Source: a bacterium
GTDB taxonomy: Bacteria > Planctomycetota > UBA1135 > UBA2386
Assembly (NCBI GenBank): GCA_030432695.1
Contig: JAUILN010000021.1
Span: 1-64,000, forward strand
DNA: 64,000 nt
Reading direction: 5' to 3'
The position numbers and the translations under genes were made by a program. Positions 16,759-24,975 of this stretch are shown here, piece by piece. How positions within the stretch are numbered: position 1 is the first letter of the stretch; each line of letters starts with the position of its first letter. A model generated the notes under the pieces. It saw nothing but the letters and a program-made list of their open reading frames with translations, was not told the origin of the DNA and did no database searches.

Positions 16759-18363
16759 ATGACCGCGTTCCAGCACCAGCCCCTGTTCGAGCAGGGTCCC
16801 GACGAGACCGTCTACAAGAGCCTGGGAACGGACGGCGTCCGGGTGGTGACGCTCGGCGACCGCGAGTTCCTGGAGGTCGCACCCGAGGCGTTGACCCGGC
16901 TCACCAGCGAGGCGATCCGCGACGTCTCGCACCTGTTCCGGCCGAGTCACCTCGCCCAGCTCCGGGCGATCCTCGACGACCCCGAGGCGTCGTCCAACGA
17001 CCGCTTCGTGGCACTGCAGATGCTGCAGAACGCCAACGTCTCGGCCGGCATGGTGCTGCCGAGCTGCCAGGACACCGGCACCGCGATCGTGATCGGCAAG
17101 CGCGGCGATCGGGTGCTGGTCGAGGGTGACGACGAGGCGGCGTTGGCGAAGGGGGTGTTCGACACCTACCTCACGTCGAACCTGCGCTACTCGCAGATGG
17201 CGCCGTTGACGATGTACGAGGAGCGGAACACCGGCACCAACCTGCCGGCGCAGATCGAGCTGTACGCCACCAAGGGCGATGCCTACCACTTCCTGTTCAT
17301 GACCAAGGGCGGTGGCTCGGCGAACAAGACCTTCCTGTTCCAGAAGACCCGCGCGGTGCTCAACCCCGAAGGTCTGCGCAGCTTCCTCGACCACGAGATC
17401 CGTGGCCTCGGCACCGCGGCGTGCCCGCCCTACCACCTCGCGATCGTGGTGGGCGGCACCTCCGCCGAGGCCAACCTGAAGACCGTGAAGCTGGCGAGCG
17501 CGCGTTACCTCGACGGCCTGCCGACCAGCGGCAACGAACACGGCCGCGCGTTCCGCGACCTGGAGCTCGAGGCGCAGGTGCTCGAGATGACCCGGGCCAT
17601 GGGCATCGGCGCGCAGTTCGGCGGCAAGTACTTCTGCCACGACGTCCGCGTGGTCCGGCTGCCGCGCCACGGCGCGTCGTGCCCGGTGGGCATCGGCGTG
17701 AGCTGCTCGGCCGACCGCCAGGCCAAGGCCAAGATCACCCGCGACGGGATCTTCCTGGAGCAGCTCGAGACCAACCCGGCGCGCTTCCTGCCGGAGGTCG
17801 AGCAGGGCGAACTCGGTGGTGAGGTGGTGAAGATCGATCTCGACCGGCCGATGAGCGAGATCCGCGCCGAGCTGACCAAGTACCCGATCCGCACCCGCTT
17901 CTCGCTGACCGGCAAGCTGGTCGTCGCTCGCGACATCGCGCATGCCAAGCTGAAGGAGCGCCTCGACCGCGGCGAGGGCCTGCCGGACTACATGAAGGAG
18001 CGGATCGTCTACTACGCGGGACCTGCGAAGACTCCGGAGGGCTACGCGTCGGGCTCGTTCGGGCCGACCACCGCGGGCCGCATGGACAGCTACGTCGACC
18101 TGTTCATGCAGCACGGCGGCAGCATGGTGATGCTCGCCAAGGGCAACCGGTCGAAGCAGGTCACCGAGGCCTGCCGGCAGCACGGCGGCTTCTACCTCGG
18201 CTCGATCGGCGGGCCCGCGGCGATCCTGGCGCGCGACAACATCAAGCAGGTCCGCGTCGTCGAGTTCGAGGAGCTCGGCATGGAGGCGGTCTGGGAGATC
18301 GAGGTCGAGGACTTCCCGGCGTTCCTGGTGGTCGACGACAAGGGCAACGACTTCTTCGCCTGA
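16759..18363 (+). CDS. fumA: Class I (iron-sulfur) fumarate hydratase
   Basis: This 534-residue enzyme converts fumarate to malate in the TCA cycle. The sequence follows the class I, single-chain FumA/FumB type. The N-terminal alpha domain has M-V-L-P-S-C-Q-D-T-G-T-A, with the first cluster Cys, then the R-Y-S-Q-M-A-P-L-T-M-Y-E-E region. Next come L-G-T-A-A-C-P-P-Y-H and SCPVGIGVSCSADRQAKAK, where the other cluster ligands would lie. The C-terminal beta domain starts near residue 400 (YYAGPAKTPEGYASGSFGPTTAGRMD). Full length and no lesions. The ATG at 16759 follows a TAACCT box with no ribosome-binding site. It is a single gene, not an operon. Confidence 0.96.
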   Translation: MTAFQHQPLFEQGPDETVYKSLGTDGVRVVTLGDREFLEVAPEALTRLTSEAIRDVSHLFRPSHLAQLRAILDDPEASSNDRFVALQMLQNANVSAGMVLPSCQDTGTAIVIGKRGDRVLVEGDDEAALAKGVFDTYLTSNLRYSQMAPLTMYEERNTGTNLPAQIELYATKGDAYHFLFMTKGGGSANKTFLFQKTRAVLNPEGLRSFLDHEIRGLGTAACPPYHLAIVVGGTSAEANLKTVKLASARYLDGLPTSGNEHGRAFRDLELEAQVLEMTRAMGIGAQFGGKYFCHDVRVVRLPRHGASCPVGIGVSCSADRQAKAKITRDGIFLEQLETNPARFLPEVEQGELGGEVVKIDLDRPMSEIRAELTKYPIRTRFSLTGKLVVARDIAHAKLKERLDRGEGLPDYMKERIVYYAGPAKTPEGYASGSFGPTTAGRMDSYVDLFMQHGGSMVMLAKGNRSKQVTEACRQHGGFYLGSIGGPAAILARDNIKQVRVVEFEELGMEAVWEIEVEDFPAFLVVDDKGNDFFA

Positions 18364-18388
18364 TCGGCGGCCGGCGGTCCGGCGCGGT

Positions 18389-19084
18389 TCATCGGCCGGC
18401 GCGCGAGGGTTGCGGCATGGGCACCTGCCAGTCGATCTCGTCCTCGCCGAGCGGATCCCAGCCCATCCGCTGCCCGGGGTCGGTCCGCACCAGCACGGTC
18501 TCGGCCCAGGTGCTGCCGATCGGGGCGCGGCCGAAGTTGTCGCCGAACGGTGAGAACGAGGTGCCGCGGATCGGGTCATGGACGAAGACCGCGAGATCGT
18601 CGGGGACGCCGTCGTCGTAGCCGAACAGCACCACGACGTGACCATCGAACGATTGCGTGTAGTGCACCAGGACGGGATTGCCGGCATCGATCTCGCGCTT
18701 GACCTCTTCGAAGGTCAGGCGACCGGCGACGGCGAGCGACGGCAGGCCGGCATCGAGCAGCAGGCTCGCCAGCGGCGCCGCGGCGGGTGGTGGGAAGGCG
18801 CAGTCCTCGGGGCCGGCGGTGCAGCAATCGGCCTGGCCCCAGGTGCTCACCAACGCACAGGGCTCGGCGGGTGTCTGGTCGTAGAGCAGGACCGAGGTTG
18901 CTGCCGCGGCCCAGGTCCAGTCGGCGCGCGGTGCGCGGACCAGGGGGACGTCGAGGCGGACGGCGGCAGGCGACGGGTCGCGGTAGCCGGGATCCGAGCC
19001 GAAGTCGATGTCGGGCAGGCAGCCGAGGAAGGCACAGGCGAGCAGCAGGGCGAGCAGGGCCACGAACGCACGCGGGTTCGGCAT
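18389..19084 (-). CDS. Papain-like peptidase-fold lipoprotein lacking the catalytic Cys
   Basis: The protein has 231 residues. It has a lipoprotein-like signal (lipobox F-L-G-C, Cys22). The mature part follows the papain-like/C39-like family: a W-x-W-A-A-A-A-x-S-V-L-x-Y helix at 56-68, the family's C-x-x-V...D-C-C...C block (76-95), P-V-L-V-H-Y, D-G-H-V-V-V-L-F-G-Y-D-D with the catalytic His (149), and V-H-D-P-I-R-G. In active members the helix reads W-C-W-A-A; here it is W-T-W-A-A (Thr57), so the nucleophile is replaced. It is probably a binding or pseudo-enzyme protein on the membrane. It converges on fumA with a 25-bp gap. Confidence 0.75.
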   Translation of the reverse strand: MPNPRAFVALLALLLACAFLGCLPDIDFGSDPGYRDPSPAAVRLDVPLVRAPRADWTWAAAATSVLLYDQTPAEPCALVSTWGQADCCTAGPEDCAFPPPAAAPLASLLLDAGLPSLAVAGRLTFEEVKREIDAGNPVLVHYTQSFDGHVVVLFGYDDGVPDDLAVFVHDPIRGTSFSPFGDNFGRAPIGSTWAETVLVRTDPGQRMGWDPLGEDEIDWQVPMPQPSRAGR

Positions 19085-19268
19085 GGGGAGGCTCCATTGG
19101 TCCGTCGCACCGGGGCGGTCGTGCGTCGGGTCGACGGCCGAGGGGAGGGCGAGCCGGGGCCGCAGGTGCGAGCCGTGCGACTTCAGGAGCCCACGTCGAA
19201 CCCGTTGTCGGCCTCCGGGATGCGGCACGGTAACCGCGTTCGGATTCCTTCCGGGAGACCGTCGCGGC

Positions 19269-20288
19269 TCACAGTCCGACGGCGAGGTTCAACGCGTCGG
19301 AGAGCACCACGCCGACGGCATTGGCGCCGGGGTCGGCGTGGACGGCTTGCACGAACACGTGGCCGCCGGCGAGCGCGGGATCGTTCGGTACCGGGATGCT
19401 GACTGCTGCGGTCGAGCCGTTGCTCCAAGCCACGCCGAAGTCGATCTCGATCGTGCACAGCAGGGTGCAGCCCGGCGCGCCGATCGCGGTGAGTTCGCGG
19501 TCGAGGCGTTGGAACCCGAGCCACATCACGCCGAGGCTCGCGGTTGCGGCCGGATCGGCGCCGGTGCCGCGCAGGGTGAACGACTGGCCGATGCGCGGAG
19601 TGCCGGTGGTGACGCCGACGGACAATGGGCCGGTGCCGCAGCCGCTGCCGATGTGGGTGATCCGGGCGACCCGATCGTCGAGGCGGAATCGTGGTGCAGT
19701 GGTCGCGGCCGTGCCGGTGCGCGGTGCGGCGCCGGAGTAGTTGTTGGCGAACATGCAGGGCCGGGGCTGCTCGTGGAACTCCGGCAAGGTGCCCTGGAAG
19801 TCGCCATTGACGATCCGGATCTCGATCAGCAGGTCACCGCGCGTCGGGTCGTAATCGAAGTGCCGCTCGAGCCGGAGCGGGGTCCAGGTGTTGGCGGTAT
19901 GCGGCCACTCCCATTGCGTGGTATCGAGGACCGTCGTCGCGCCCGAGCCGATGTTGGCCCGCAGGTCGGTGGTGAAGGCGCCGGACAGGTGATTGAAGCG
20001 GACCTGCAGCCGGCCGTACTGGTGCGTCCCGGTTCCGCAGGGTGTAAACGACAGCTCCGAGATCCGGCGCGGCGCGTTGCCCAGCTCCGCCGCGGTGACG
20101 TGAAGCTGCAGGATCTGATTGCGGTGGGTCGTGTCGCCGGACGCGGCGCCGAACGGCACCCGGCTGCAGTTGCCCTGGGCGGGGGCGTCGGCGGGGAAGA
20201 ACAGCTCGGTGCCCTGGGCCGGGAGAGCGGTGGCCGGGAGAGCGGTGGCGAGCAGGAGGGCGGTCGCCCGGAGCGGCGTGGAGTGCAT
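19269..20288 (-). CDS. Secreted protein with shared C-terminal module
   Basis: This 339-residue protein has a signal peptide at about 1-24 (ALLLATALPATALPAQG). The first part is a beta-sandwich-like region (ELSFTPCGTGTHQYGRLQVRFNHL), a pattern seen in planctomycete secreted proteins that begin with a 'first-bin/minimum' domain. From about 210 the C-terminal module starts: I-G-S-G-C-G, then G-T-P-R-I-G-Q-S-F-T-L, a Cys pair region A-P-G-C-T-L-L-C, then I-P-V-P-N-D-P-A-L-A-G, and L-S-D-A-L-N-L-A-V-G-L at the end. It is the clearest copy of this module in the window. ATG 20288 gives the signal peptide. No enzymatic motif. Confidence 0.75.
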   Translation of the reverse strand: MHSTPLRATALLLATALPATALPAQGTELFFPADAPAQGNCSRVPFGAASGDTTHRNQILQLHVTAAELGNAPRRISELSFTPCGTGTHQYGRLQVRFNHLSGAFTTDLRANIGSGATTVLDTTQWEWPHTANTWTPLRLERHFDYDPTRGDLLIEIRIVNGDFQGTLPEFHEQPRPCMFANNYSGAAPRTGTAATTAPRFRLDDRVARITHIGSGCGTGPLSVGVTTGTPRIGQSFTLRGTGADPAATASLGVMWLGFQRLDRELTAIGAPGCTLLCTIEIDFGVAWSNGSTAAVSIPVPNDPALAGGHVFVQAVHADPGANAVGVVLSDALNLAVGL

Positions 20289-20348
20289 GGCCGGGAGATC
20301 GCGGTTCTCCGGACCGGCAGACACTCTTTGTGGGGCTTCTCCGGCCGG

Positions 20349-21392
20349 TCACCTCAGCGTGTCGTCCCGCAGCGCCTCGTAGATCCGCTTCGCCATGTCG
20401 CGGATGACCTGCTCCTCCCCGGTCTTCGCCGCGAGTGCCAGGATCACGTGGCGGTCGGACTCCGCATCGCTCAGGTAGCAGAGGTCGAGCGAGTAACTGG
20501 AGATCCAGCCGGCCTTGTGGAAGTAGCGGGCGTCGGGGAAGACCTCGGCGCCGGCACCGGTCCAGCCGTAGTCGCCCGCCTCGCGGTTCTCGAGCCCGAC
20601 CACGCCGCGCTCGGGATCACCCTCGAGGATCCAGCGGGCCTGGTCGTCGGTGATCGTGTAGCGCTCGGACTCCGGCAGGTGGCGGTGGAAGGCGATGCGG
20701 CGCAGGCACTCGGCCAGCTCGGCGGTGGTGGTGCAGTTCGCGGTGGTCTCGCTGAGCACCGTCGCGCCGACCGCCTTCGAGTAGCTCACGCCCGACCAGG
20801 TGTGCTCGAAGGTCCGCGGCTCGCCGGCGGCCGGCAGCACCACGACCCGCTGCGGCTCGTCGTTCTCGTAGAGCACCGGCCGCCAGGTCACGTAGTCGCG
20901 CATCAGTGCGGTGCGCTCGAAGCCCTTCTCGGGGATCAGGAATCGGGTGTTGATCCAGTCGATCCCGACCGCGCGCAGCAGCAGGGTGTAGTCCTCGTTC
21001 GACGAGCGACGGAACACCTCGCTGACCATCTCGGGCACGGTGCGGGCGCAGTCCTGGATCCACGCTCCGTCGGCACCGCGGCGGCTGAACACCAGGGTCG
21101 ACTCCAGCGGCAGCTCGTGCTCGCCGAGCCACTCGAGGACCGCGACCACCGTGTAGAGCTTGATCGTGCTCGCCGGCCAGAAGTCGTTGGCGGTCGCGCT
21201 GTCGCCGAGGTGGAAGGTGGTGAAGCGCGGGGCGTCGCCGGGCGACTCGATCCGGATCGCGGTGGCCCAGCGTGCGACCTCCGGGTGGACGTCGGCGAGC
21301 AGGCGGTCGAGTGGGCCGGCGGGCGAGGGTGCGTCCTGGGCTGTGGCCCCCAGGGCCAGGGCGGAGATGGCGAGCAGCGTGGTGCGGATCAC
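20349..21392 (-). CDS. Class A beta-lactamase-fold serine hydrolase, exported
   Basis: This 347-residue protein has an N-terminal signal (IRTTLLAISALALGATAQ). The serine penicillin-binding/beta-lactamase motifs are partly kept: S-T-I-K as the S-x-x-K nucleophile motif (after F-W-P-A), S-S-N-E-D as the S-x-N equivalent, and H-K-A-G as a changed K-T/S-G motif. The order and spacing match class A enzymes, but the last motif has Ala in place of Thr/Ser and no clear omega-loop Glu could be picked. It may be a D,D-peptidase-like or esterase relative rather than a true lactamase. The start is a GTG at 21392; no ATG in frame gives the signal peptide. Confidence 0.75.
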   Translation of the reverse strand: MIRTTLLAISALALGATAQDAPSPAGPLDRLLADVHPEVARWATAIRIESPGDAPRFTTFHLGDSATANDFWPASTIKLYTVVAVLEWLGEHELPLESTLVFSRRGADGAWIQDCARTVPEMVSEVFRRSSNEDYTLLLRAVGIDWINTRFLIPEKGFERTALMRDYVTWRPVLYENDEPQRVVVLPAAGEPRTFEHTWSGVSYSKAVGATVLSETTANCTTTAELAECLRRIAFHRHLPESERYTITDDQARWILEGDPERGVVGLENREAGDYGWTGAGAEVFPDARYFHKAGWISSYSLDLCYLSDAESDRHVILALAAKTGEEQVIRDMAKRIYEALRDDTLR

Positions 21393-21469
21393 CGCGACAT
21401 GCTGCGCTTCGGGGCAGTCGATGCAAGCGGCTCGGGGCCGTCCGGCATCCAGCCAGCCGCTCGGCCCGG

Positions 21470-22555
21470 TCAGTTGTCGCCGATCGGGTCGCCGTCGACG
21501 GTGCCGCCTTCGAGCAGGACCTCGAGTCCCAGCGCCTCGACCTTCAGGAAGCCCGCGTCGGCGCCCAGCGTGTAGGTCGCGTCGAACGAGCGGGTGGTTC
21601 CGGCGGTGTCGGTCGCGGTGCGCCGGTAGCGGGCGAGCAGCAGGTTCTCGAACATGCCAGCCGGCACCTCGATGTCGCGGGGCTTCGCGCATTCGAGCTG
21701 CTGCACCATCACGCCGGTGTCGGTGGGCTCGGTCGCGGCGTACGGGGTGTGGAGCGTGTAGGTCCACACCGATTCGATCGGTTGCCCGGGAGTCACCGAC
21801 GCCTGCAGGAACGGCGCCGGGTCGTGGAGGATCTGGAAGCTGTCGTCGCCGACGCTGGAGAACGTCCCGAGCGACAGGATGCCGGCCATGAAGTCGAACT
21901 GCAGGTAGTGGCCGAGTTCGGCTTCGGGGGTGGCGAAGACGAGGCGGTAGATCGTCTGGCCCTCCAGGTTCGGCTCGTCGAAGACGATCTGCAGCGTGAC
22001 CTCGAGGTCCTGCTCGAAGTCCCACACGTTGCCGGACTGGAACGGCAGGAAGGGGCTGGTGGTGACGCCGCTGAAGGTGCGCTCCGCAGGCCAGACCGTC
22101 GAGAACGTCCGCAGTGCCGCGGAGACGGTGTTGTTCACGTCGTCGATGGCGATCGGGCCGAGTTCGAGCACCGTGCCGTCGGCGGCCCGCTTCAGGATCA
22201 CGATCGGGTTGCCCTGCGACGGGGAGGCTTCGAGCAGCATGGTCAACTGCGCGGGCAGCGCGAACTCCACGCTGGCCGGCCCGAGGTGGATCGCGCGGCC
22301 CAGCGGCAGGAAGCCCGGCACCTGGCTCGGAAAGCCGCGGGCGATCGACAGCTCGGTCGGAGCCTGCAGGGCGTCGGCCGGCACGTCCACCCGGGTACCG
22401 GCCTGGTTGCCTTCGGCGACCTCCAGCGTGCCGCCGGCAGCGTCGAACATCCCCGAGGCGAACGGCGGCTCGGGGTTGCTGGAACTGCACGCCGCGAGGA
22501 CGCAGGCGAGGAGCAGGGTCGCGGTCGACGGGGACGGTGCGCGGTGGAACTGCAT
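21470..22555 (-). CDS. Lipoprotein with ZU5-like domain
   Basis: The protein has 361 residues. A lipoprotein signal has the lipobox L-A-A-C (Cys about 23) followed by S-S-S-N-P. Residues 35-130 follow the ZU5 pattern: G-G-T-L-E-V, then R-V-D-V-P-A-D-A-L, T-E-L-S-I, and L-G-R-A-I-H-L-G-P. The second half is beta-rich with no known motif (WDFEQDLEVTLQIVF, then FENLLLARYRRTATDT). The ZU5 region suggests a protein-interaction role at the cell surface. The ATG at 22555 is the start that gives the signal. A 272-bp gap to the divergent peroxiredoxin gene holds no other gene I can support. Confidence 0.75.
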   Translation of the reverse strand: MQFHRAPSPSTATLLLACVLAACSSSNPEPPFASGMFDAAGGTLEVAEGNQAGTRVDVPADALQAPTELSIARGFPSQVPGFLPLGRAIHLGPASVEFALPAQLTMLLEASPSQGNPIVILKRAADGTVLELGPIAIDDVNNTVSAALRTFSTVWPAERTFSGVTTSPFLPFQSGNVWDFEQDLEVTLQIVFDEPNLEGQTIYRLVFATPEAELGHYLQFDFMAGILSLGTFSSVGDDSFQILHDPAPFLQASVTPGQPIESVWTYTLHTPYAATEPTDTGVMVQQLECAKPRDIEVPAGMFENLLLARYRRTATDTAGTTRSFDATYTLGADAGFLKVEALGLEVLLEGGTVDGDPIGDN

Positions 22556-22827
22556 GGTGGCTCGGAGCGGGGGCGAGGATGGTACTCCGGTCAATGGAGA
22601 TTCCGTAAAGGCGCTGGCCGCGGGTGGGGTCGACGTCGGCGGGTCACGGGCATCGGGCGTCAACCGGGAGGTTTACATCCCGTTCGCGCCTGCGCCCGGC
22701 GGGTGAACGCGGGGGCGCCGCAGACGCGTGGGGTGCGCTCTGCAAGCTGCTTGCGAACAGTGGTTTACGGATTCTCCGGGCGGCCCGGTCCGGCCGGCAC
22801 GGGCGTTGACTCCGCGGCGGCCACGCC

Positions 22828-23484
22828 ATGCACGACCGAGTTGCAGACCTTCCCCCGATCCCGCGCCTGAACGAGCCTGCTCCCGACTTCGAGGCTCGCA
22901 CCACCCAGGGGCTCCGGAGGTTGGAGGACTACGCCGGCAAGTGGCTGGTGCTGTTCTCGCACCCCGCCGACTTCACGCCGGTCTGCACCTCCGAGTTCGT
23001 GGCCTTCGCCAAGGCCGCGCCGCAGTTCGCCGAGCTCGACTGCGAACTGCTCGGTCTGTCGGTGGACAGCGCCTACAGCCACATCGCCTGGCTGCGCAGC
23101 ATCCGCGAGCGCTTCGGCGTCGAGGTGCCGTTCCCGGTCATCGAGGACGTGTCGATGCGGGTGGCGAGCACCTACGGCATGGTCCATCCGGGCGCCAGCG
23201 ACACCTCCACGGTGCGGGCCACCTTCGTGATCGATCCCGACGGGATGGTGCGTGCGATGACCTGGTACCCGCTGTCGACCGGCCGTTCGGTCGACGAGGT
23301 GCTGCGGCTGGTCACTGCGCTGCAGGTCGCGGCCGAACACCGGATGGCGACCCCCGAGAACTGGCAGCCGGGCGATGCGGTGGTGGAGCCGCCACCCGAG
23401 ACCTTCGCCGCCGCCGACTCCGACGTCGCCGCGGCCCACGGCGGCGAGTGCGTCGACTGGTACTTCCGGACGCGGGCGCTGTGA
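22828..23484 (+). CDS. 1-Cys-type peroxiredoxin (Prx6 group)
   Basis: The 218-residue protein has the peroxiredoxin signature HPADFTPVCTSEF at about 45-57 with the peroxidatic Cys, preceded by W-L-V-L-F-S. The R in S-T-V-R-A-T-F-V-I-D-P-D-G is the second active-site arginine, and the long C-terminal extension (after R-S-V-D-E-V-L-R) is typical of the Prx6/AhpC-like archaeal group. It reduces peroxides, persulfides or peroxynitrite with an external thiol. A C-terminal Cys (G-E-C-V-D-W) could act in resolution. It is the first gene of a run with the MBL-rhodanese, SQR and TauE genes, spaced 50, 46 and 52 bp, which suggests a sulfur stress operon. Confidence 0.92.
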   Translation: MHDRVADLPPIPRLNEPAPDFEARTTQGLRRLEDYAGKWLVLFSHPADFTPVCTSEFVAFAKAAPQFAELDCELLGLSVDSAYSHIAWLRSIRERFGVEVPFPVIEDVSMRVASTYGMVHPGASDTSTVRATFVIDPDGMVRAMTWYPLSTGRSVDEVLRLVTALQVAAEHRMATPENWQPGDAVVEPPPETFAAADSDVAAAHGGECVDWYFRTRAL

Positions 23485-23534
23485 CCCTGCGCCGCGCGCT
23501 TCCCACGAGCTTCCTCCCGACACCCGAACCCAAG

Positions 23535-24929
23535 ATGCAAGTCCAGCAGTTCTACCTCGGTTGCCTCGCGCATGCCTCCTACCTGATCTTCGACGCCAAG
23601 AGCGGCATCGCTGCGGTCGTCGATCCGCAGCGTGACGTCGACGAGTACATCGCGCGCGCCGCCGAGCTCGGCGTGCAGATCAAGCACGTGCTGCTGACCC
23701 ACTTCCACGCCGACTTCATCGCCGGCCACCTGGAGTTGCGCGAGAAGTGCGGAGCGACGGTGTACGTCGGTGCGGCCGGGCAGGCCGAGTACGAGTGCGT
23801 GAAGCTCGCCGACGGCGACGTCCTCGAGTTCGGTGACACCCGGATCGTGGCGTTGGAGACGCCGGGGCACACCCCCGAGGGCGTGAGCTTCGTGCTCTAC
23901 GACCTGGCGACCTCCGACCAGGAGCCGCACGCGGTGTTCACCGGCGACACGCTGTTCGTCGGCGACGTCGGTCGGCCGGACCTGCTCGCCTCGGTGGGCG
24001 TCACCGCCGAGCAGCTCGGTGGCATGCTCTACGAGTCGCTGCACGACAAGCTGATGAAGCTGCCGGACGCGACGTTGGTCTATCCGGCGCACGGGGCGGG
24101 CTCGATGTGCGGCAAGAACCTCGGCAGCGAGACGTTCACGACGATCGGCACGCAGCGGCAGCAGAACTACGCGCTGCAGCCGATGTCGAAGGACGAGTTC
24201 ATCGCGATCGTCACCGCCGACCAGCCGCAGGCGCCGGCCTACTTCGGCTTCGACGCGCGCCTCAACAAGCTGGAGCGGCCGATGCTGGATGCGGCGCTGG
24301 CGCAGGGCGTCACGGCGCTCGGCGTCGACGCGTTCCTGGCGAAGCGGGCGGAAGGGGCGCAGGTGGTCGACGCCCGCGACGAGGTCGACTTCGCGGCGGG
24401 CACGCTGAAGGGCGCCTGGAACGTGCCGTTGTCCGGCAGCTTCGCGACCTGGGCAGGTGCGTTGCTCGATCTCCAGACCCCGATCGTGTTGATCACCGAG
24501 CCCGGCAAGGAGCAGGAGGCGGTGACCCGGCTCGGTCGCATCGGCATCGACACCTGCGTGGGCTACCTCGATGGCGGCATCGCGGCGCTCGCCGGCCACG
24601 ACGAGCTGGTGCAGCGCACCGCGCGCATCGAGGCGGCGGAGCTGCGGCGGCGTCTGGATGCCGGCGAGGAACTGGCGGTCCTCGACGTCCGCACCCCGGG
24701 CGAGTGGGAAGGCGGCCACCTCGACGCTGCGGTGCACATCCCGCTGATCGAACTCCCAGGCCGCCTGGACGACGTGCCGCAGGCGCGGCCGCTCTACGTG
24801 GTCTGCCGGTCGGGCGCGCGCTCGGGCACGGCGATCAGTCTGTTGGCGCGGGCGGGGGTCACCGACCTCGTCAACGTTGCGGGCGGCATGAACGCGGTGC
24901 AGGGGACCGCGTGCACGGCTCCGAAGTGA
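23535..24929 (+). CDS. MBL-fold persulfide dioxygenase-like protein with two rhodanese domains
   Basis: The protein has 464 residues. Residues 1-240 are a metallo-beta-lactamase fold with T-H-F-H-A-D-F at 55-61 (the metal-binding H-x-H-x-D), H65, then G-H-T-P-E-G, F-T-G-D-T-L-F-V-G-D-V-G-R-P-D and Y-P-A-H-G-A-G: the ETHE1/CstB-like pattern for non-heme iron oxidation of persulfides. A first rhodanese domain (about 270-355) has no Cys in its active loop (TEPGKEQEA). The second (about 365-460) has V-C-R-S-G-A-R-S-G with the active Cys. Thus one rhodanese is active and one is a pseudo-domain, as in CstB-type fusions. ATG 23535 gives the fold's true start. Downstream is SQR. Confidence 0.92.
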   Translation: MQVQQFYLGCLAHASYLIFDAKSGIAAVVDPQRDVDEYIARAAELGVQIKHVLLTHFHADFIAGHLELREKCGATVYVGAAGQAEYECVKLADGDVLEFGDTRIVALETPGHTPEGVSFVLYDLATSDQEPHAVFTGDTLFVGDVGRPDLLASVGVTAEQLGGMLYESLHDKLMKLPDATLVYPAHGAGSMCGKNLGSETFTTIGTQRQQNYALQPMSKDEFIAIVTADQPQAPAYFGFDARLNKLERPMLDAALAQGVTALGVDAFLAKRAEGAQVVDARDEVDFAAGTLKGAWNVPLSGSFATWAGALLDLQTPIVLITEPGKEQEAVTRLGRIGIDTCVGYLDGGIAALAGHDELVQRTARIEAAELRRRLDAGEELAVLDVRTPGEWEGGHLDAAVHIPLIELPGRLDDVPQARPLYVVCRSGARSGTAISLLARAGVTDLVNVAGGMNAVQGTACTAPK

Positions 24930-24975
24930 CGCCGCGAGTCGCGAACACGAGACCTCCTCGACCCTCCAGAGTCCC

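Noticed and set aside
20349..21392. Annotation as a true class A beta-lactamase resistance gene
   Set aside because: The K-T/S-G motif is K-A-G and no omega-loop Glu could be assigned, so only the fold is claimed.
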